Notes: a model not told the origin generated them from the letters alone. A stretch of 64,000 nucleotides of DNA from Pseudarthrobacter phenanthrenivorans Sphe3 (GCF_000189535.1 NC_015145.1:1860001-1924000), one strand, 5' to 3'. Shown: positions 37,731 through 48,935, counted from the first letter of the stretch. Made by a program: numbers and translations.

Positions 37731-39737
37731 ATGAACTTCCACAACCACTCCGCAAGGTACGGCCGGTACACCGGCGGTCCCGATCCGCTGGCACCGCCGG
37801 TGGATCTGGCGGAAGCGCTGGACGCCGTAGCCGAGGACGTGATGGCCGGGTACTCGCCCCGCCACGCGCTGCAGGAGTTCCTGAGGCGCGGGGGCCGCAG
37901 CCGGGAGGGCCTGGACGATCTTGCCCGGCGCGTCCAGGAGCGGCGGAGCGGGCTGCTGGGCCGGCACAGGCTGGACGGAACCCTGGACGAGGTCAGGAAA
38001 CTCCTGGACACAGCGGTGCTGGAGGAACGCAAGCAGCTGGCCAGGGACGCCATGATGGACAACACGGACCGCGCCTTCCGGGAGATGCAGCTGCAAAACC
38101 TGCCCCGGTCCACCGCAGCAGCGATCAACGAACTGGCCCAATATGACTGGCAGTCGGGCACTGCGCGGGAGGCTTACGAACAGATCAAGGACCTGCTGGG
38201 CCGGGAGGCCCTCGACCAGCGGTTTGCAGGCATGAAACAGGCGCTGGAAAGCGCCACGGACGAGGACCGGGCGGCCGTCAGTGCCATGCTCCGGGACCTG
38301 AATGAACTCCTGGCCAAGCACCGCAACGGTGAGGATACCGACGAAGACTTCCAGGAATTCATGGCGCGGCACGGCCAGTTCTTTCCGGAGAATCCGCAAT
38401 CGGTGGAGGAGCTGGTTGACGCGCTCGCCAAGCGTGCGGCTGCCGCCCAGCGGCTCATGCAGTCCATGTCCCCCGAGCAGCGGGAAGAGCTGATGCGGTT
38501 GTCCGCCCAGGCGTTCGGTTCGCCGGAACTGATGGCCCAGCTCGACCAGCTGGATGACAGCCTGCGCGCCCTGCGCCCGGGTGAGGACTGGAGCGGAGCG
38601 GAGCGGTTTGAGGGACAGGAAGGCCTGGGCCTCGGGGACGGCACGGGCGTGCTCCAGGACATCGCCGAACTGGATGAGCTGGCCGACCAGCTCTCGCAGT
38701 CGTACAACGGATCGACTCTGGGCGACCTGGACCTGGATGCGCTGGCCCGCCAGCTCGGACAGAACGCCGCGGTCACGGCCCGGACGCTGGCGGAAATTGA
38801 GCGGGCCATGCAGGACGGCGGCTACCTGCGGCGCGGCACTGACGGCGACCTCCGGCTGTCACCCCAGGCCATGCGGCGCCTTGGCAGGTCCCTGCTGCGG
38901 GATACCGCCAAGCAGCTCTCCGGACGGCAGGGGCGCCGGGACACCCGCGTGGCCGGCGCCGCCGGGGAACACACCGGGTCCAGCCGCCCGTGGGAGTTCG
39001 GCGATGCGGAACCCTGGGACGTGACCCGTACGCTGACCAACGCGATCAGCCGCACGGCAGCCGACGGCGGGACAACACGCAGCGGACTGCGGCTCACGCC
39101 CGCCGACATCGAAGTGAGCGAGACAGAGGCGCGGACCCAGGCCGCCGTCGTCCTGCTCGTGGATGTCTCCTTCTCGATGGCTGCCGAGGGGCGGTGGGTG
39201 CCGATGAAGCGCACTGCGCTGGCCCTGCACCACCTCGTCTCCACCCGCTTCCGCGGCGACAGGCTGGAACTGATCACCTTCGGCCGCTATGCGCGGACCA
39301 TGGACATCGGCGAGCTCACTGCGCTGCCGCCCCGCCGGGAACAGGGCACCAACCTGCACCACGGCCTGCTGCTGGCCGGCCGCTTCTTCCGCCGGCACCC
39401 CTCCATGCAGCCTGTCCTGCTGGTGGTGACGGACGGCGAACCTACCGCCCACCTGCTGGCAGAGGGAGAATCATGGTTCTGCTGGCCGCCCGACCCGGAA
39501 ACCATCCGGACCACAGTGGCCGAACTGGACCGGCTGGGGCGGGCCGGTGCCCAGACCACGTTCTTCAGGCTGGGCGACGATCCAAGCCTGGAGGGATTCG
39601 TCCGGAAAATCGCACGCCGCGTGGACGGCAGGGTGGTGGCACCCGAGGCCGGGGAGCTGGGCGCCGCCGTCGTGGGGGAGTACCTGCGGGCCCACTTCCG
39701 GGGCCGGGCGTTTAACGACGCCGACTGGGCCTCCTAG
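37731..39737 (+). CDS. VWA-domain protein paired with the AAA+ ATPase
   Basis: 668 residues. The first 450 are mostly helical and charged. The C-terminal von Willebrand A domain has the metal site D478-V-S480-F-S482, then LVVTDGEPTAH. There is no signal peptide or membrane segment, so it is cytoplasmic. By analogy with chelatase and MoxR systems the ATPase drives remodelling of a target bound by the VWA. The target is unknown. ATG 37731 follows the ATPase stop by 7 bp. Confidence 0.85.
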   Translation: MNFHNHSARYGRYTGGPDPLAPPVDLAEALDAVAEDVMAGYSPRHALQEFLRRGGRSREGLDDLARRVQERRSGLLGRHRLDGTLDEVRKLLDTAVLEERKQLARDAMMDNTDRAFREMQLQNLPRSTAAAINELAQYDWQSGTAREAYEQIKDLLGREALDQRFAGMKQALESATDEDRAAVSAMLRDLNELLAKHRNGEDTDEDFQEFMARHGQFFPENPQSVEELVDALAKRAAAAQRLMQSMSPEQREELMRLSAQAFGSPELMAQLDQLDDSLRALRPGEDWSGAERFEGQEGLGLGDGTGVLQDIAELDELADQLSQSYNGSTLGDLDLDALARQLGQNAAVTARTLAEIERAMQDGGYLRRGTDGDLRLSPQAMRRLGRSLLRDTAKQLSGRQGRRDTRVAGAAGEHTGSSRPWEFGDAEPWDVTRTLTNAISRTAADGGTTRSGLRLTPADIEVSETEARTQAAVVLLVDVSFSMAAEGRWVPMKRTALALHHLVSTRFRGDRLELITFGRYARTMDIGELTALPPRREQGTNLHHGLLLAGRFFRRHPSMQPVLLVVTDGEPTAHLLAEGESWFCWPPDPETIRTTVAELDRLGRAGAQTTFFRLGDDPSLEGFVRKIARRVDGRVVAPEAGELGAAVVGEYLRAHFRGRAFNDADWAS

Positions 39738-39746
39738 GATCGGAGT

Positions 39747-40697
39747 ATGCCTGACCGCCTAATGCTGCTGGACACCGCGTCACTGTACTTCCGCGCCTTC
39801 TACGGACTGCCGGACACGATCCGCCGGCCCGACGGTACTCCGGTCAACGCCGTCCGCGGCCTGCTGGACATGATCGCGCGGCTCACCACGGACTACCACG
39901 CCACCCACCTCATTGCCTGCTGGGATGACGACTGGCGGCCCCAATGGCGCGTGGACCTGCTGCCCACCTATAAGGCCCACCGGGTGGCGGAAGCTGTCAC
40001 GGACGCACCGGATGTGGAAGTGGTGCCGGATGCCCTGGAAGCCCAGCTCCCCATGATCCGCCACGTGCTGGGTCTCGCCGGTATCGCAGTCGTTGGCGCC
40101 GCCCACCATGAGGCAGACGACGTGGTGGGGACCTACGCGAGCCACGCCAGCCTCCCCGTGGACGTGGTCACCGGCGACCGGGATCTCTTCCAGGTATGCG
40201 ACGACGAACGCCAGGTCCGGGTCATCTACACCGCACGCGGCATGAAGAACCTCGAAGTGATTACCGAAGAGGTGGTGGTGGCGAAGTACCGGGTGCTGCC
40301 CCAGCAGTACGCCGACTACGCAACCCTGCGCGGGGACGCCTCCGACGGCCTGCCGGGAGTCGCCGGTATTGGCGACAAAACAGCCGCGTCGCTGCTGCTC
40401 AAGCACGGCACCCTGGAGGGGCTGCTGGAAGCGGCCGAGGACTCCTGCAGCGGCCTGTCCGCGCCCGTGCGTGCCAAGTTGGCCGCCGCGGCCGGCTACC
40501 TCTCGGCAGCACCCGCCGTCGTCCGGCTCGTACGGGACCTGGACCTGCCCAGTCCCGAGCAGGCGGGCGCAAAGCTAAGCCCGGTTTCGGGGGAACCGCG
40601 TGCTGAACTGGAGCGGTTGGCCGTTGAGTGGAACCTGGGCGGCTCGGTCAGGCGGCTCCTGACGGCCCTCGATTCCCGGGCAGTCAGTAAGAGATGA
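39747..40697 (+). CDS. Stand-alone 5'-3' exonuclease (PIN/FEN-like)
   Basis: 316 residues homologous in layout to the N-terminal domain of PolA. LMLLDTASLYFRAFYG opens the PIN domain, EADDVVGTYA and VVTGDRDLFQV carry the metal-binding acids, and SDGLPGVAGIGDKTAASLL is the helix-3-turn-helix DNA site. It would remove flaps or RNA primers. The full polA gene (51709) in this window keeps its own such domain, so this is an extra copy type. ATG 39747 is 6 nt after TAGGAT (39735-39740), leaderless. Confidence 0.88.
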   Translation: MPDRLMLLDTASLYFRAFYGLPDTIRRPDGTPVNAVRGLLDMIARLTTDYHATHLIACWDDDWRPQWRVDLLPTYKAHRVAEAVTDAPDVEVVPDALEAQLPMIRHVLGLAGIAVVGAAHHEADDVVGTYASHASLPVDVVTGDRDLFQVCDDERQVRVIYTARGMKNLEVITEEVVVAKYRVLPQQYADYATLRGDASDGLPGVAGIGDKTAASLLLKHGTLEGLLEAAEDSCSGLSAPVRAKLAAAAGYLSAAPAVVRLVRDLDLPSPEQAGAKLSPVSGEPRAELERLAVEWNLGGSVRRLLTALDSRAVSKR

Positions 40698-41097
40698 ACG
40701 CCACGAGTTCGCCCACCCGGTCCTCCGGGTAGTTCTTGGCGATGTCTCCCTGGCTTAGGACGCCCACCAGGTTGTGCCCGTCGATCACGGGGAGCCTGCG
40801 CACCTGGTGGTCCTGCATGGTCCGGATCGCCTCTTCAATGGAGTCGTCGGCGCCGATGGTCACCGGCTTCCCTTCACCGAACTCGCCGGCGGTGGCGGTC
40901 CGGGGATCCCCGCCTTCTGCCAGGCACTTGATCACGATGTCGCGGTCCGTGAGCATGCCCTTCAGGCGGTTGTCCTCCCCGCAGATCGGAAGCGATCCCA
41001 CGTCCAGCTCCTTCATCTTGCGCGCGGCTGCCTCCAAGGTCTCGTTCTCGCCCACGCACTCGGCGCCGCCGGTCATGATTTCCCGTGCCGTTGCCAT
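40684..41097 (-). CDS. Two-CBS-domain protein
   Basis: 137 residues, essentially two CBS motifs (about 8-63 and 78-135): LTDRDIVIKCLAEG closes the first and VIDGHNLVGVLSQGDIAKN the second. Pairs of CBS domains bind adenosine nucleotides and sense energy state. The 3' end overlaps the exonuclease gene by 14 bp. ATG 41097 has GGAG upstream. Its 5' region contains a TAAGC(C/T)TGCTGATTA repeat also found before the divergent gene at 41325, hinting at shared stress control. Confidence 0.88.
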   Translation of the reverse strand: MATAREIMTGGAECVGENETLEAAARKMKELDVGSLPICGEDNRLKGMLTDRDIVIKCLAEGGDPRTATAGEFGEGKPVTIGADDSIEEAIRTMQDHQVRRLPVIDGHNLVGVLSQGDIAKNYPEDRVGELVAFISY

Positions 41098-41133
41098 TGT
41101 CCGTCTCCGAAGAGCTAACCGATGAAAAAATGC

Positions 41134-41299
41134 TAAGCCTGCTGATTATTCATGTCCAGTAGTCCTGCGTGGGGAGGGGGCCCGGAGTGCCCCTCGGTTC
41201 GCCCGGCAGACCCCCCCTCTTGCTGCGCTTCCCCTTGCGGCGCAGGTATTGGGTAGTAAGCTTGCTGACCAATACTAGTAAGCTTGCTGATTAATCATC
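41134..41299. repeat. Three copies of a TAAGCTTGCTGA-type motif in a divergent control region
   Basis: TAGTAAGCTTGCTGA occurs at 41255-41269 and 41277-41291 (22 bp apart, two helical turns). The second copy extends to TAAGCTTGCTGATTAATCAT (41280-41299), and a close copy differing at two positions lies at 41134-41153. They occupy the 227-bp gap between the CBS gene and the plus-strand gene at 41325, which holds no ORF. Regulator sites are the simplest reading. Confidence 0.7.
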
Positions 41300-41324
41300 A
41301 TCGAAGTGGAAGCAGGGTGAACAC

Positions 41325-41687
41325 ATGGGTGCCGTAACCGCCGCCGTCTGGTCACTGGTTGCTGCTGCCGGAGCAGCCCTGGCCGTCAGTGCCCCCTTTG
41401 GCGCGTTGATGCACGGCGGCCAGTATCTGGCAGGCCACGTGCTCCTGGGCCTGGGCCTGGGACAGTTGGCCGTGGCCGCGCTGCGGTACGCCGCGCGCCG
41501 GATCATCAGGAAGGCAGCCTCCCGTCCCGCACCCGTTTCCCTGTCCACGGGACCGGCTGTGGAAGCCGCACCTGCCGGCCAGGCTCCTGTCCGAGTTCCG
41601 GCGGGCACCCCGGAGACGGCCACCGTGACGGTACTGCGTCCCCGGCCCGCCGCCGTCGCCCCGTTGCGGGGCAGGCATGCCGCCTGA
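41325..41687 (+). CDS. Small hypothetical membrane protein
   Basis: 120 residues, unrecognised. Two hydrophobic stretches, about residues 3-25 (AVTAAVWSLVAAAGAALAV) and 34-52 (LAGHVLLGLGLGQLAVAAL), are followed by a basic segment (RYAARRIIRK) and a Pro/Ala-rich cytoplasmic tail. AGCAGGG precedes ATG 41325 at somewhat long spacing. The stop overlaps the start of the next gene by 11 bp. The upstream region carries the repeated motif described at 41134-41299. Confidence 0.55.
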   Translation: MGAVTAAVWSLVAAAGAALAVSAPFGALMHGGQYLAGHVLLGLGLGQLAVAALRYAARRIIRKAASRPAPVSLSTGPAVEAAPAGQAPVRVPAGTPETATVTVLRPRPAAVAPLRGRHAA

Positions 41688-42249
41688 CATGCCGGCCGGG
41701 GCCGGTCCGGCTGCACGGCGACCGCGCCGCCGCCGGAGGATCTGGACAGCCCTGGGAGCAGCACTCGCAGCCGGCGCCCTCGTGGTGGGGGCGTTTTCGG
41801 TGTCCTCGGCGCTCCGCGGCCCGGATTCTGATGAGGCCACCCTTCGGGGATTCCAGATCCGGGTGCTCAACGTCAGCCAGGCGGCCGCCGAAAACAGGCT
41901 TGACGGCGCCCTCGACGCGCTGGAGGCGCTGGAGCGGGACCTCGATCTCGCGGCAGGCGAAGGCCTGATCTCGGCAGCCCGGTACCGGGGCATCGAAGCT
42001 GCCCTGGAAGCCGTACGGGCCGACATCACCAGCCACATCACTGCCCAGTCGGCCGCTGCTGTCGAAGCGAAGACGGCGAGCGCAGCGGAGGTCCCGGCTG
42101 CCCAGTCCGCCGCACCGGAACCGCAGTACCCGCAGCCCGCGCCCGAGGTGGCCGTGGCACCGGCACCTGAACCGGCACCCGAAGAACCGGAATTGCCCGC
42201 GGCTGCCAAAGAGGCCAAAGGCAAGGGCAAGGGCGCCGGCAAGCCCTAA
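41677..42249 (+). CDS. Hypothetical single-pass membrane protein with Pro/Ala/Lys-rich tail
   Basis: 190 residues, unrecognised. A basic N-terminus (RRPRRRRR) precedes one membrane segment (about 22-44, IWTALGAALAAGALVVGAF), placing the rest outside the cell. A helical, probably coiled-coil region follows (LDALEALERDLDLAAGEG), then a Pro/Ala/Glu-rich tail ending in GKGKGAGKP. It overlaps the previous gene by 11 bp. This layout resembles cell-wall-spanning anchors; role unknown. Confidence 0.6.
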   Translation: MPPDMPAGAGPAARRPRRRRRIWTALGAALAAGALVVGAFSVSSALRGPDSDEATLRGFQIRVLNVSQAAAENRLDGALDALEALERDLDLAAGEGLISAARYRGIEAALEAVRADITSHITAQSAAAVEAKTASAAEVPAAQSAAPEPQYPQPAPEVAVAPAPEPAPEEPELPAAAKEAKGKGKGAGKP

Positions 42250-42336
42250 ACGGTGTTTGCTGCCTGACCTGGGCTTTCCCCTGAACCGCAGCTGCCACTG
42301 TCCAGGCAGGGCCAAGGTTGCGGGGAGAATGGAGGG

Positions 42337-44982
<2,646 letters not shown>

Positions 44983-45129
44983 CCCATCCCCGCGCCCGCC
45001 TCCCATACCCGCGGGGCCAGCGTGAGATCTCCGATACAAGCCTGTTACTTCCAGTCGACGGGCTGAAACATGCCCCCGTTAGGCTCATTTGCACCTGGAC
45101 AGCGTGGTCCACCACAGAACTGGAAGGAC

Positions 45130-45285
45130 ATGAAGATGTTTCTCTTGAACAGCCTTACCCTCTTGCTTGACGGCCGGCGCAGTGACGATAACCGCTCCCA
45201 CACAGGCGGTGGCCACACAGAATTTCCCGCTGGCCGGCTCACCTCGGCGGCCTGGGAAGGGTGGTGGCACGAGGAGGCAGCCTGA
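45130..45285 (+). CDS. Possible 51-residue small protein
   Basis: A short frame from ATG 45130 with GGAAGGA directly upstream. It begins MKMFLLNSLTLLLDGRR and ends TSAAWEGWWHEEAA. The hydrophobic start is too short and uncleaved-looking for a clear signal. It lies alone in the 310-bp gap between hrpB and the convergent hydrolase. The good ribosome site is the main support; no family recognised. Confidence 0.4.
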   Translation: MKMFLLNSLTLLLDGRRSDDNRSHTGGGHTEFPAGRLTSAAWEGWWHEEAA

Positions 45286-45292
45286 CCCTGCC

Positions 45293-45967
45293 TCAGTGGG
45301 CCCGGATGAACCCCGCCACGGGCTCCGCAAGGGATGCGCCCACCTCCGCGGCCGAACGTTTCACACCGGCCACCGCAAATGAGTGGTCGCCGCCTTCAAC
45401 CCACTGCAGCACCGCACGCGGGCCAATGCGGGACACCACGTCCTCAAGGATGCCGGGAGTGGCGAAGGTGTCCCGGCTGCCCTGCAGGAAGAGCATGGGT
45501 GAGGTGCTGCCATACAGGTGTTCGTCCCGCACTTTGTCAGGCTTCCCCGGCGGATGCAGGGGATAGCCCAGGTAGACGAGTCCTGCGGCCTGCATCCCGT
45601 CCGCCACGGCCATCGAGGCCATCCGGCCGCCGAAGGACTTGCCCGCCGCCCACAGGGGACCGGTGTCGCCATGTTCCGCTGCCTGGCCTTCCGCTGCCGC
45701 CATGGCCGCCCGCCAGGCCACCATCGCTGTGGGCGGGCGGTCCGGGAACTTCCTGCCGGCCTCCCGGTAGGGAAAGTTGAAGCGGAGGGTAGCGAGGCCA
45801 AGTGAGTTCAGTGCGTCGGTGAACCCGCGCAGGAAGGGATGCTCCATGCCGGCACCGGCACCATGGGCCACTACAACGGTGGCGGACGGGTTGCCGGGAC
45901 GCGCGTAGACACCGGAGACCACGACTTCACCCACCGGGATGTGGAGGTCGGTTTCAGAAGCTGACAT
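45293..45967 (-). CDS. Alpha/beta hydrolase of the KANL3/Tex30-like (dienelactone-like) type
   Basis: 224 residues. VVAHGAGAGMEHPFL is the oxyanion turn, AAGKSFGGRMAS the nucleophile elbow with Ser, FLQGSRDTFATP the acid loop and GGDHSFAV the His. This compact group is usually annotated as dienelactone hydrolase-like or serine aminopeptidase-like and has no firm substrate. A CATGAT box 6 nt before ATG 45967 suits leaderless expression. It is divergent from the LigD polymerase gene. Confidence 0.85.
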   Translation of the reverse strand: MSASETDLHIPVGEVVVSGVYARPGNPSATVVVAHGAGAGMEHPFLRGFTDALNSLGLATLRFNFPYREAGRKFPDRPPTAMVAWRAAMAAAEGQAAEHGDTGPLWAAGKSFGGRMASMAVADGMQAAGLVYLGYPLHPPGKPDKVRDEHLYGSTSPMLFLQGSRDTFATPGILEDVVSRIGPRAVLQWVEGGDHSFAVAGVKRSAAEVGASLAEPVAGFIRAH

Positions 45968-46035
45968 GCGTCCATCATGCCGGACCGGCCGGCCAAATCT
46001 GCCAGCCTCCTCTGGCAGGGGTGTACGTTGTCCCC

Positions 46036-47058
46036 ATGGCGAGCGAACAGACCACTCTCACAGTCCAGGGCCCGAACGGCGGGCGTGAAATGCGCATCTC
46101 CAGCCCGAGCAGGGTGATTTGGCCCGAGCCAGGGATCACCAAACTCGACCTGGCCCGCTACATCAGCGACGTGGGGGAAGCCTTCATCGCCGCCAACGGC
46201 GACCGGCCCGTTGCCTTGCAGCGGTTCTCCGGCACCGTCGACGGCGAGATGTTCTTTTCCAAGAACCCGCCCAAGGGCGCCCCGGACTTCATCCGGTCCA
46301 CGAAGGTGGTCTTCCCCAGCGCCCGCTCCCATCCCATGCTGATCCTCGATGAGCCTGCCGCCGCCGTCTGGGCCGTGCAAATGAACACCATCGTTTTCCA
46401 CCCGTGGCCCTCCCGGTCGGACAACACCGATAACCCGGACCAGCTGCGCATTGACCTGGACCCCCAGCCGGGAACCGACTTTGACGACGCCATCCCCGCC
46501 GCGCTCAAGCTGAAGGAGGTCCTGGCGGAGGCCGGCCTCACCTCCTACATCAAGACCTCCGGCAACCGCGGACTGCACGTCTACGCCCCCATCGAGCCCC
46601 GCAGGGAATTCCTGGATGTCCGGCACGCCGTGATCGCAGCGGCGCGGGAACTTGAGCGCCGCATGCCGGACCAGGTCACCACAGCCTGGTGGAAGGAAGA
46701 ACGCGGCCGGCGGGTGTTCGTGGACTTCAACCAGGCCAACCGGGACCGCACCATCGCCGGCGCCTACAGCCCCCGGCCGCTGCCGCACGCCCCCGTCTCC
46801 TGCCCCATCACGTGGGACGAGCTCGAAAACGTGGACCCGAAAGACTTCACTATCCTCACCGTGCCGGAACGGCTCAGGACGGTTGGCGATCCCTGGGCGG
46901 ACATGCCCAGTAACCCCGGGACCATCGACACACTCCTGGAGTGGTGGGAGCGGGACCTCAAGGCCGGGCTGGGCGAGCTTCCCTTCCCCCCGGACTACCC
47001 CAAAATGCCGGGTGAACCGCCCAGGGTGCAGCCCAGCCGGGCCCGCAAACAGGACTGA
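46036..47058 (+). CDS. Stand-alone LigD-type polymerase/primase domain (NHEJ PolDom)
   Basis: 340 residues equal to the polymerase domain of LigD in the archaeo-eukaryotic primase family: SPSRVIWPEPGITKLDLARY binds the DNA 5' phosphate, RIDLDPQPG (D140, D142) holds the metal, and KTSGNRGLHVYAPI the nucleotide site. The ligase and phosphoesterase domains of full LigD are absent and no Ku gene is in the window. It would fill gaps or add nucleotides during end joining or base excision repair. ATG 46036 is 6 nt after TACGTT, leaderless. Confidence 0.9.
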   Translation: MASEQTTLTVQGPNGGREMRISSPSRVIWPEPGITKLDLARYISDVGEAFIAANGDRPVALQRFSGTVDGEMFFSKNPPKGAPDFIRSTKVVFPSARSHPMLILDEPAAAVWAVQMNTIVFHPWPSRSDNTDNPDQLRIDLDPQPGTDFDDAIPAALKLKEVLAEAGLTSYIKTSGNRGLHVYAPIEPRREFLDVRHAVIAAARELERRMPDQVTTAWWKEERGRRVFVDFNQANRDRTIAGAYSPRPLPHAPVSCPITWDELENVDPKDFTILTVPERLRTVGDPWADMPSNPGTIDTLLEWWERDLKAGLGELPFPPDYPKMPGEPPRVQPSRARKQD

Positions 47059-47109
47059 AAGCGCTGCGCCAGGAGTGGGCCGGCCGGACCCGGCCCCTCC
47101 GGACCGGGC

Positions 47110-47136
47110 CTACTCGAACCGTGTCTACTCGAACCG
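47110..47136 (+). repeat. Short direct repeat at the 3' end of the YrdC/YciO gene
   Basis: CTACTCGAACCG occurs at 47110-47121 and 47125-47136, 15 bp apart. Each contains the in-frame stop (TAG on the minus strand) plus the last two sense codons, so the gene's tail and stop are duplicated in phase, as at 11304-11333. Confidence 0.8.
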
Positions 47137-47745
47137 GGACGGGTCCCCGGTACCGCGCCGGACCACCTCGGCTGTGCCGCTGGAAAAATCGATGACGGTG
47201 GTGGGCTCGGACCCGCAGTCGCCGGCGTCGATTACGGCGTCCACCTCGTGGTCGAGGCGCTCCTTGATTTCCCAGCCCTGGGTCAGCGGGTCCTCCTCGT
47301 CCGGCAGCAGCAGGGTGCTGGACAGCAACGGCTCCCCAAGCTCCGCCAGCAAGGCCTGGACCACACGGTTATCCGGGATCCTGACGCCCACGGTCTTCTT
47401 CTTGGGATGCAGCAGGCGCTTCGGGACTTCCTTGGTGGCCGGCAGGATGAAAGTGTAGCCACCCGGCGTCACGGCTTTGATGCTCCGGAAGACGTCGTTG
47501 CCGATGTGCACGAACTGGCCAAGCTGCGCGAAGTCCCGGCACACCAGGGTGAAGTGGTGCTTGTCATCCAACCGGCGGATGCTCCTGATCCTGTCCAGGG
47601 CTTCCCTGTTCCCCACCTGCGCACCCAGGGCATAGCAGGAGTCCGTGGGGTAGGCCACCAGCCCGCCGTCGAGCAGTATCTTGACCGCCTGGCTGATGGC
47701 GCGCGGCTGTGGATCCTGGGGATGAACGTCAAAGTATCTGGCCAT
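47125..47745 (-). CDS. Sua5/YciO/YrdC-family protein (YciO-like)
   Basis: 206 residues of the threonylcarbamoyl-AMP synthase fold. GGLVAYPTDSCYALGAQ and KHHFTLVCRDFAQL match the ATP/threonine pocket, and KKKTVGVRIPDNRVVQALL the basic patch. The sequence is closer to the YciO branch than to TsaC/Sua5, so a role in tRNA t6A37 synthesis is possible but not assured. ATG 47745 is 7 nt after TAGGCT, a leaderless start. Convergent with the PolDom gene. Confidence 0.85.
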   Translation of the reverse strand: MARYFDVHPQDPQPRAISQAVKILLDGGLVAYPTDSCYALGAQVGNREALDRIRSIRRLDDKHHFTLVCRDFAQLGQFVHIGNDVFRSIKAVTPGGYTFILPATKEVPKRLLHPKKKTVGVRIPDNRVVQALLAELGEPLLSSTLLLPDEEDPLTQGWEIKERLDHEVDAVIDAGDCGSEPTTVIDFSSGTAEVVRRGTGDPSRFE

Positions 47746-47873
47746 GACCCCGAGCCTAGGCCCAGCGGGACCTTCGGCACCACCTCACTGCTTCCCCTAC
47801 CCGCCGCCCGGCCCATGAGGCAGGATGTTGTCTGGTTCCACCATGTATCGTCCCCAGTCGAAGGAGATCCACC

Positions 47874-48308
47874 ATGCCGACCACCCTCAACCCCTACCTC
47901 GGTTTCCGCGACAACGCCCGGGAGGCGCTGAACTTCTACCAAACCGTTTTTGGCGGCGAACTGACGCTGAGCACTTTCGCGGAGTTCCACGCCAGTGACG
48001 ATCCTGCCGAAGCCGAGAAAATCATGCACGGCATGCTGACCACCAGCCAGGGCATGGTGCTGATGGGAGCGGACACTCCGAACGGCATGGAGTTCACCCC
48101 GGGGTCCGCCATCTCGATCTCCCTCAGCGGTGAGGATGAAGGGGAACTCCGCGGCTACTTCGAGAAGCTCAGCGGCGACGGCGGTATGGTGACGGTCCCC
48201 ATGGAGCAGGCACCCTGGGGTGACATCTTCGGCATGTGCACCGACCGCTTCGGCGTGGCCTGGCTGATCAATGTCAACAACCCCCAGGCCGGCGCGGCAG
48301 CGCCTTAG
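47874..48308 (+). CDS. VOC-family (PhnB-like) protein
   Basis: 144 residues with the glyoxalase/vicinal oxygen chelate fold of the PhnB/YkcA type: LGFRDNAREALNFYQTVFGG, then GADTPNGMEF and GMCTDRFGVAWLINV. The original PhnB role is unknown and these are often annotated only as glyoxalase-like. AAGGAG stands well placed before ATG 47874. Not obviously linked to its neighbours. Confidence 0.88.
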   Translation: MPTTLNPYLGFRDNAREALNFYQTVFGGELTLSTFAEFHASDDPAEAEKIMHGMLTTSQGMVLMGADTPNGMEFTPGSAISISLSGEDEGELRGYFEKLSGDGGMVTVPMEQAPWGDIFGMCTDRFGVAWLINVNNPQAGAAAP

Positions 48309-48388
48309 CAGCCCAGGCAGGCATTGGTGCCCGTTTTTCCGTTGACTGCCTTTGCCGGGCACTGGGCCGAGCGGGCCCGCCACAGGCC

Positions 48389-48895
48389 GTGACCCGCACG
48401 CTCTATATCGATGTCGACGGCGTCATCTGTCCTTTCGCGCCGGCGGGAGCCGATCCCTGGGGGTCCAGCTGGCGGTACGCCGACGCGGGGCTCCTGCCGG
48501 TGGCCTATGCCCCGGAGCTCGTGGACGGGCTGAACGCACTGTCCGGCCAGCGGGGAGTGCGGTGCGTCTGGCTCACCAGCTGGGAGGAGCTTGCGGCACA
48601 GTACCTGTGCCCAGCCATCGGGCTTGAGGGCGCCGGGTGGCCCTGCCTTACGGCGGCCGGAGCAGGCTCGGGGCCGGGGTGGTGGAAGCTCAGGGCCGTC
48701 CAGGACGATCTCGAAGCCACCGGACCCGAAGCCGTTGCCTGGGTGGATGACCAGCTTGCGTACGAGGCGGAGGCCCAGGCATGGGCGCGCCTCCTCGGCC
48801 GCCGCCTCCTGGCGCTGTCCCCTGACCCGAGACGCGGAATTACGCCGGCCGGGCTGGAGCGGCTGCGGTCATTCCTGGAGCGGCCGGTGTTTTGA
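48389..48895 (+). CDS. HAD-like hydrolase
   Basis: 168 residues. TLYIDVDGVICPF gives the nucleophile Asp8 and acid Asp10 of HAD motif I, VWLTSWEE motif II, and AWVDDQLAY motif IV; the small size means no large cap domain. Probably a phosphatase of unknown substrate. GTG 48389 begins at the conserved strand; the longer frame starting inside the VOC gene would be artefactual. The promoter of the phosphate transporter begins at its stop codon. Confidence 0.78.
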   Translation: MTRTLYIDVDGVICPFAPAGADPWGSSWRYADAGLLPVAYAPELVDGLNALSGQRGVRCVWLTSWEELAAQYLCPAIGLEGAGWPCLTAAGAGSGPGWWKLRAVQDDLEATGPEAVAWVDDQLAYEAEAQAWARLLGRRLLALSPDPRRGITPAGLERLRSFLERPVF

Positions 48896-48919
48896 CCTGA
48901 TGCCGGGGACGCGTACGAT
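48892..48919 (+). promoter_or_regulatory. Promoter of the pit gene
   Basis: TTGACC (48892-48897) and TACGAT (48914-48919) with a 16-bp spacer; the -35 overlaps the stop codon of the HAD gene. Expected transcription start near 48926 gives a 5' leader of about 123 nt before GTG 49049. Confidence 0.6.
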
Positions 48920-48935
48920 CGATAGGGTTTTTACG

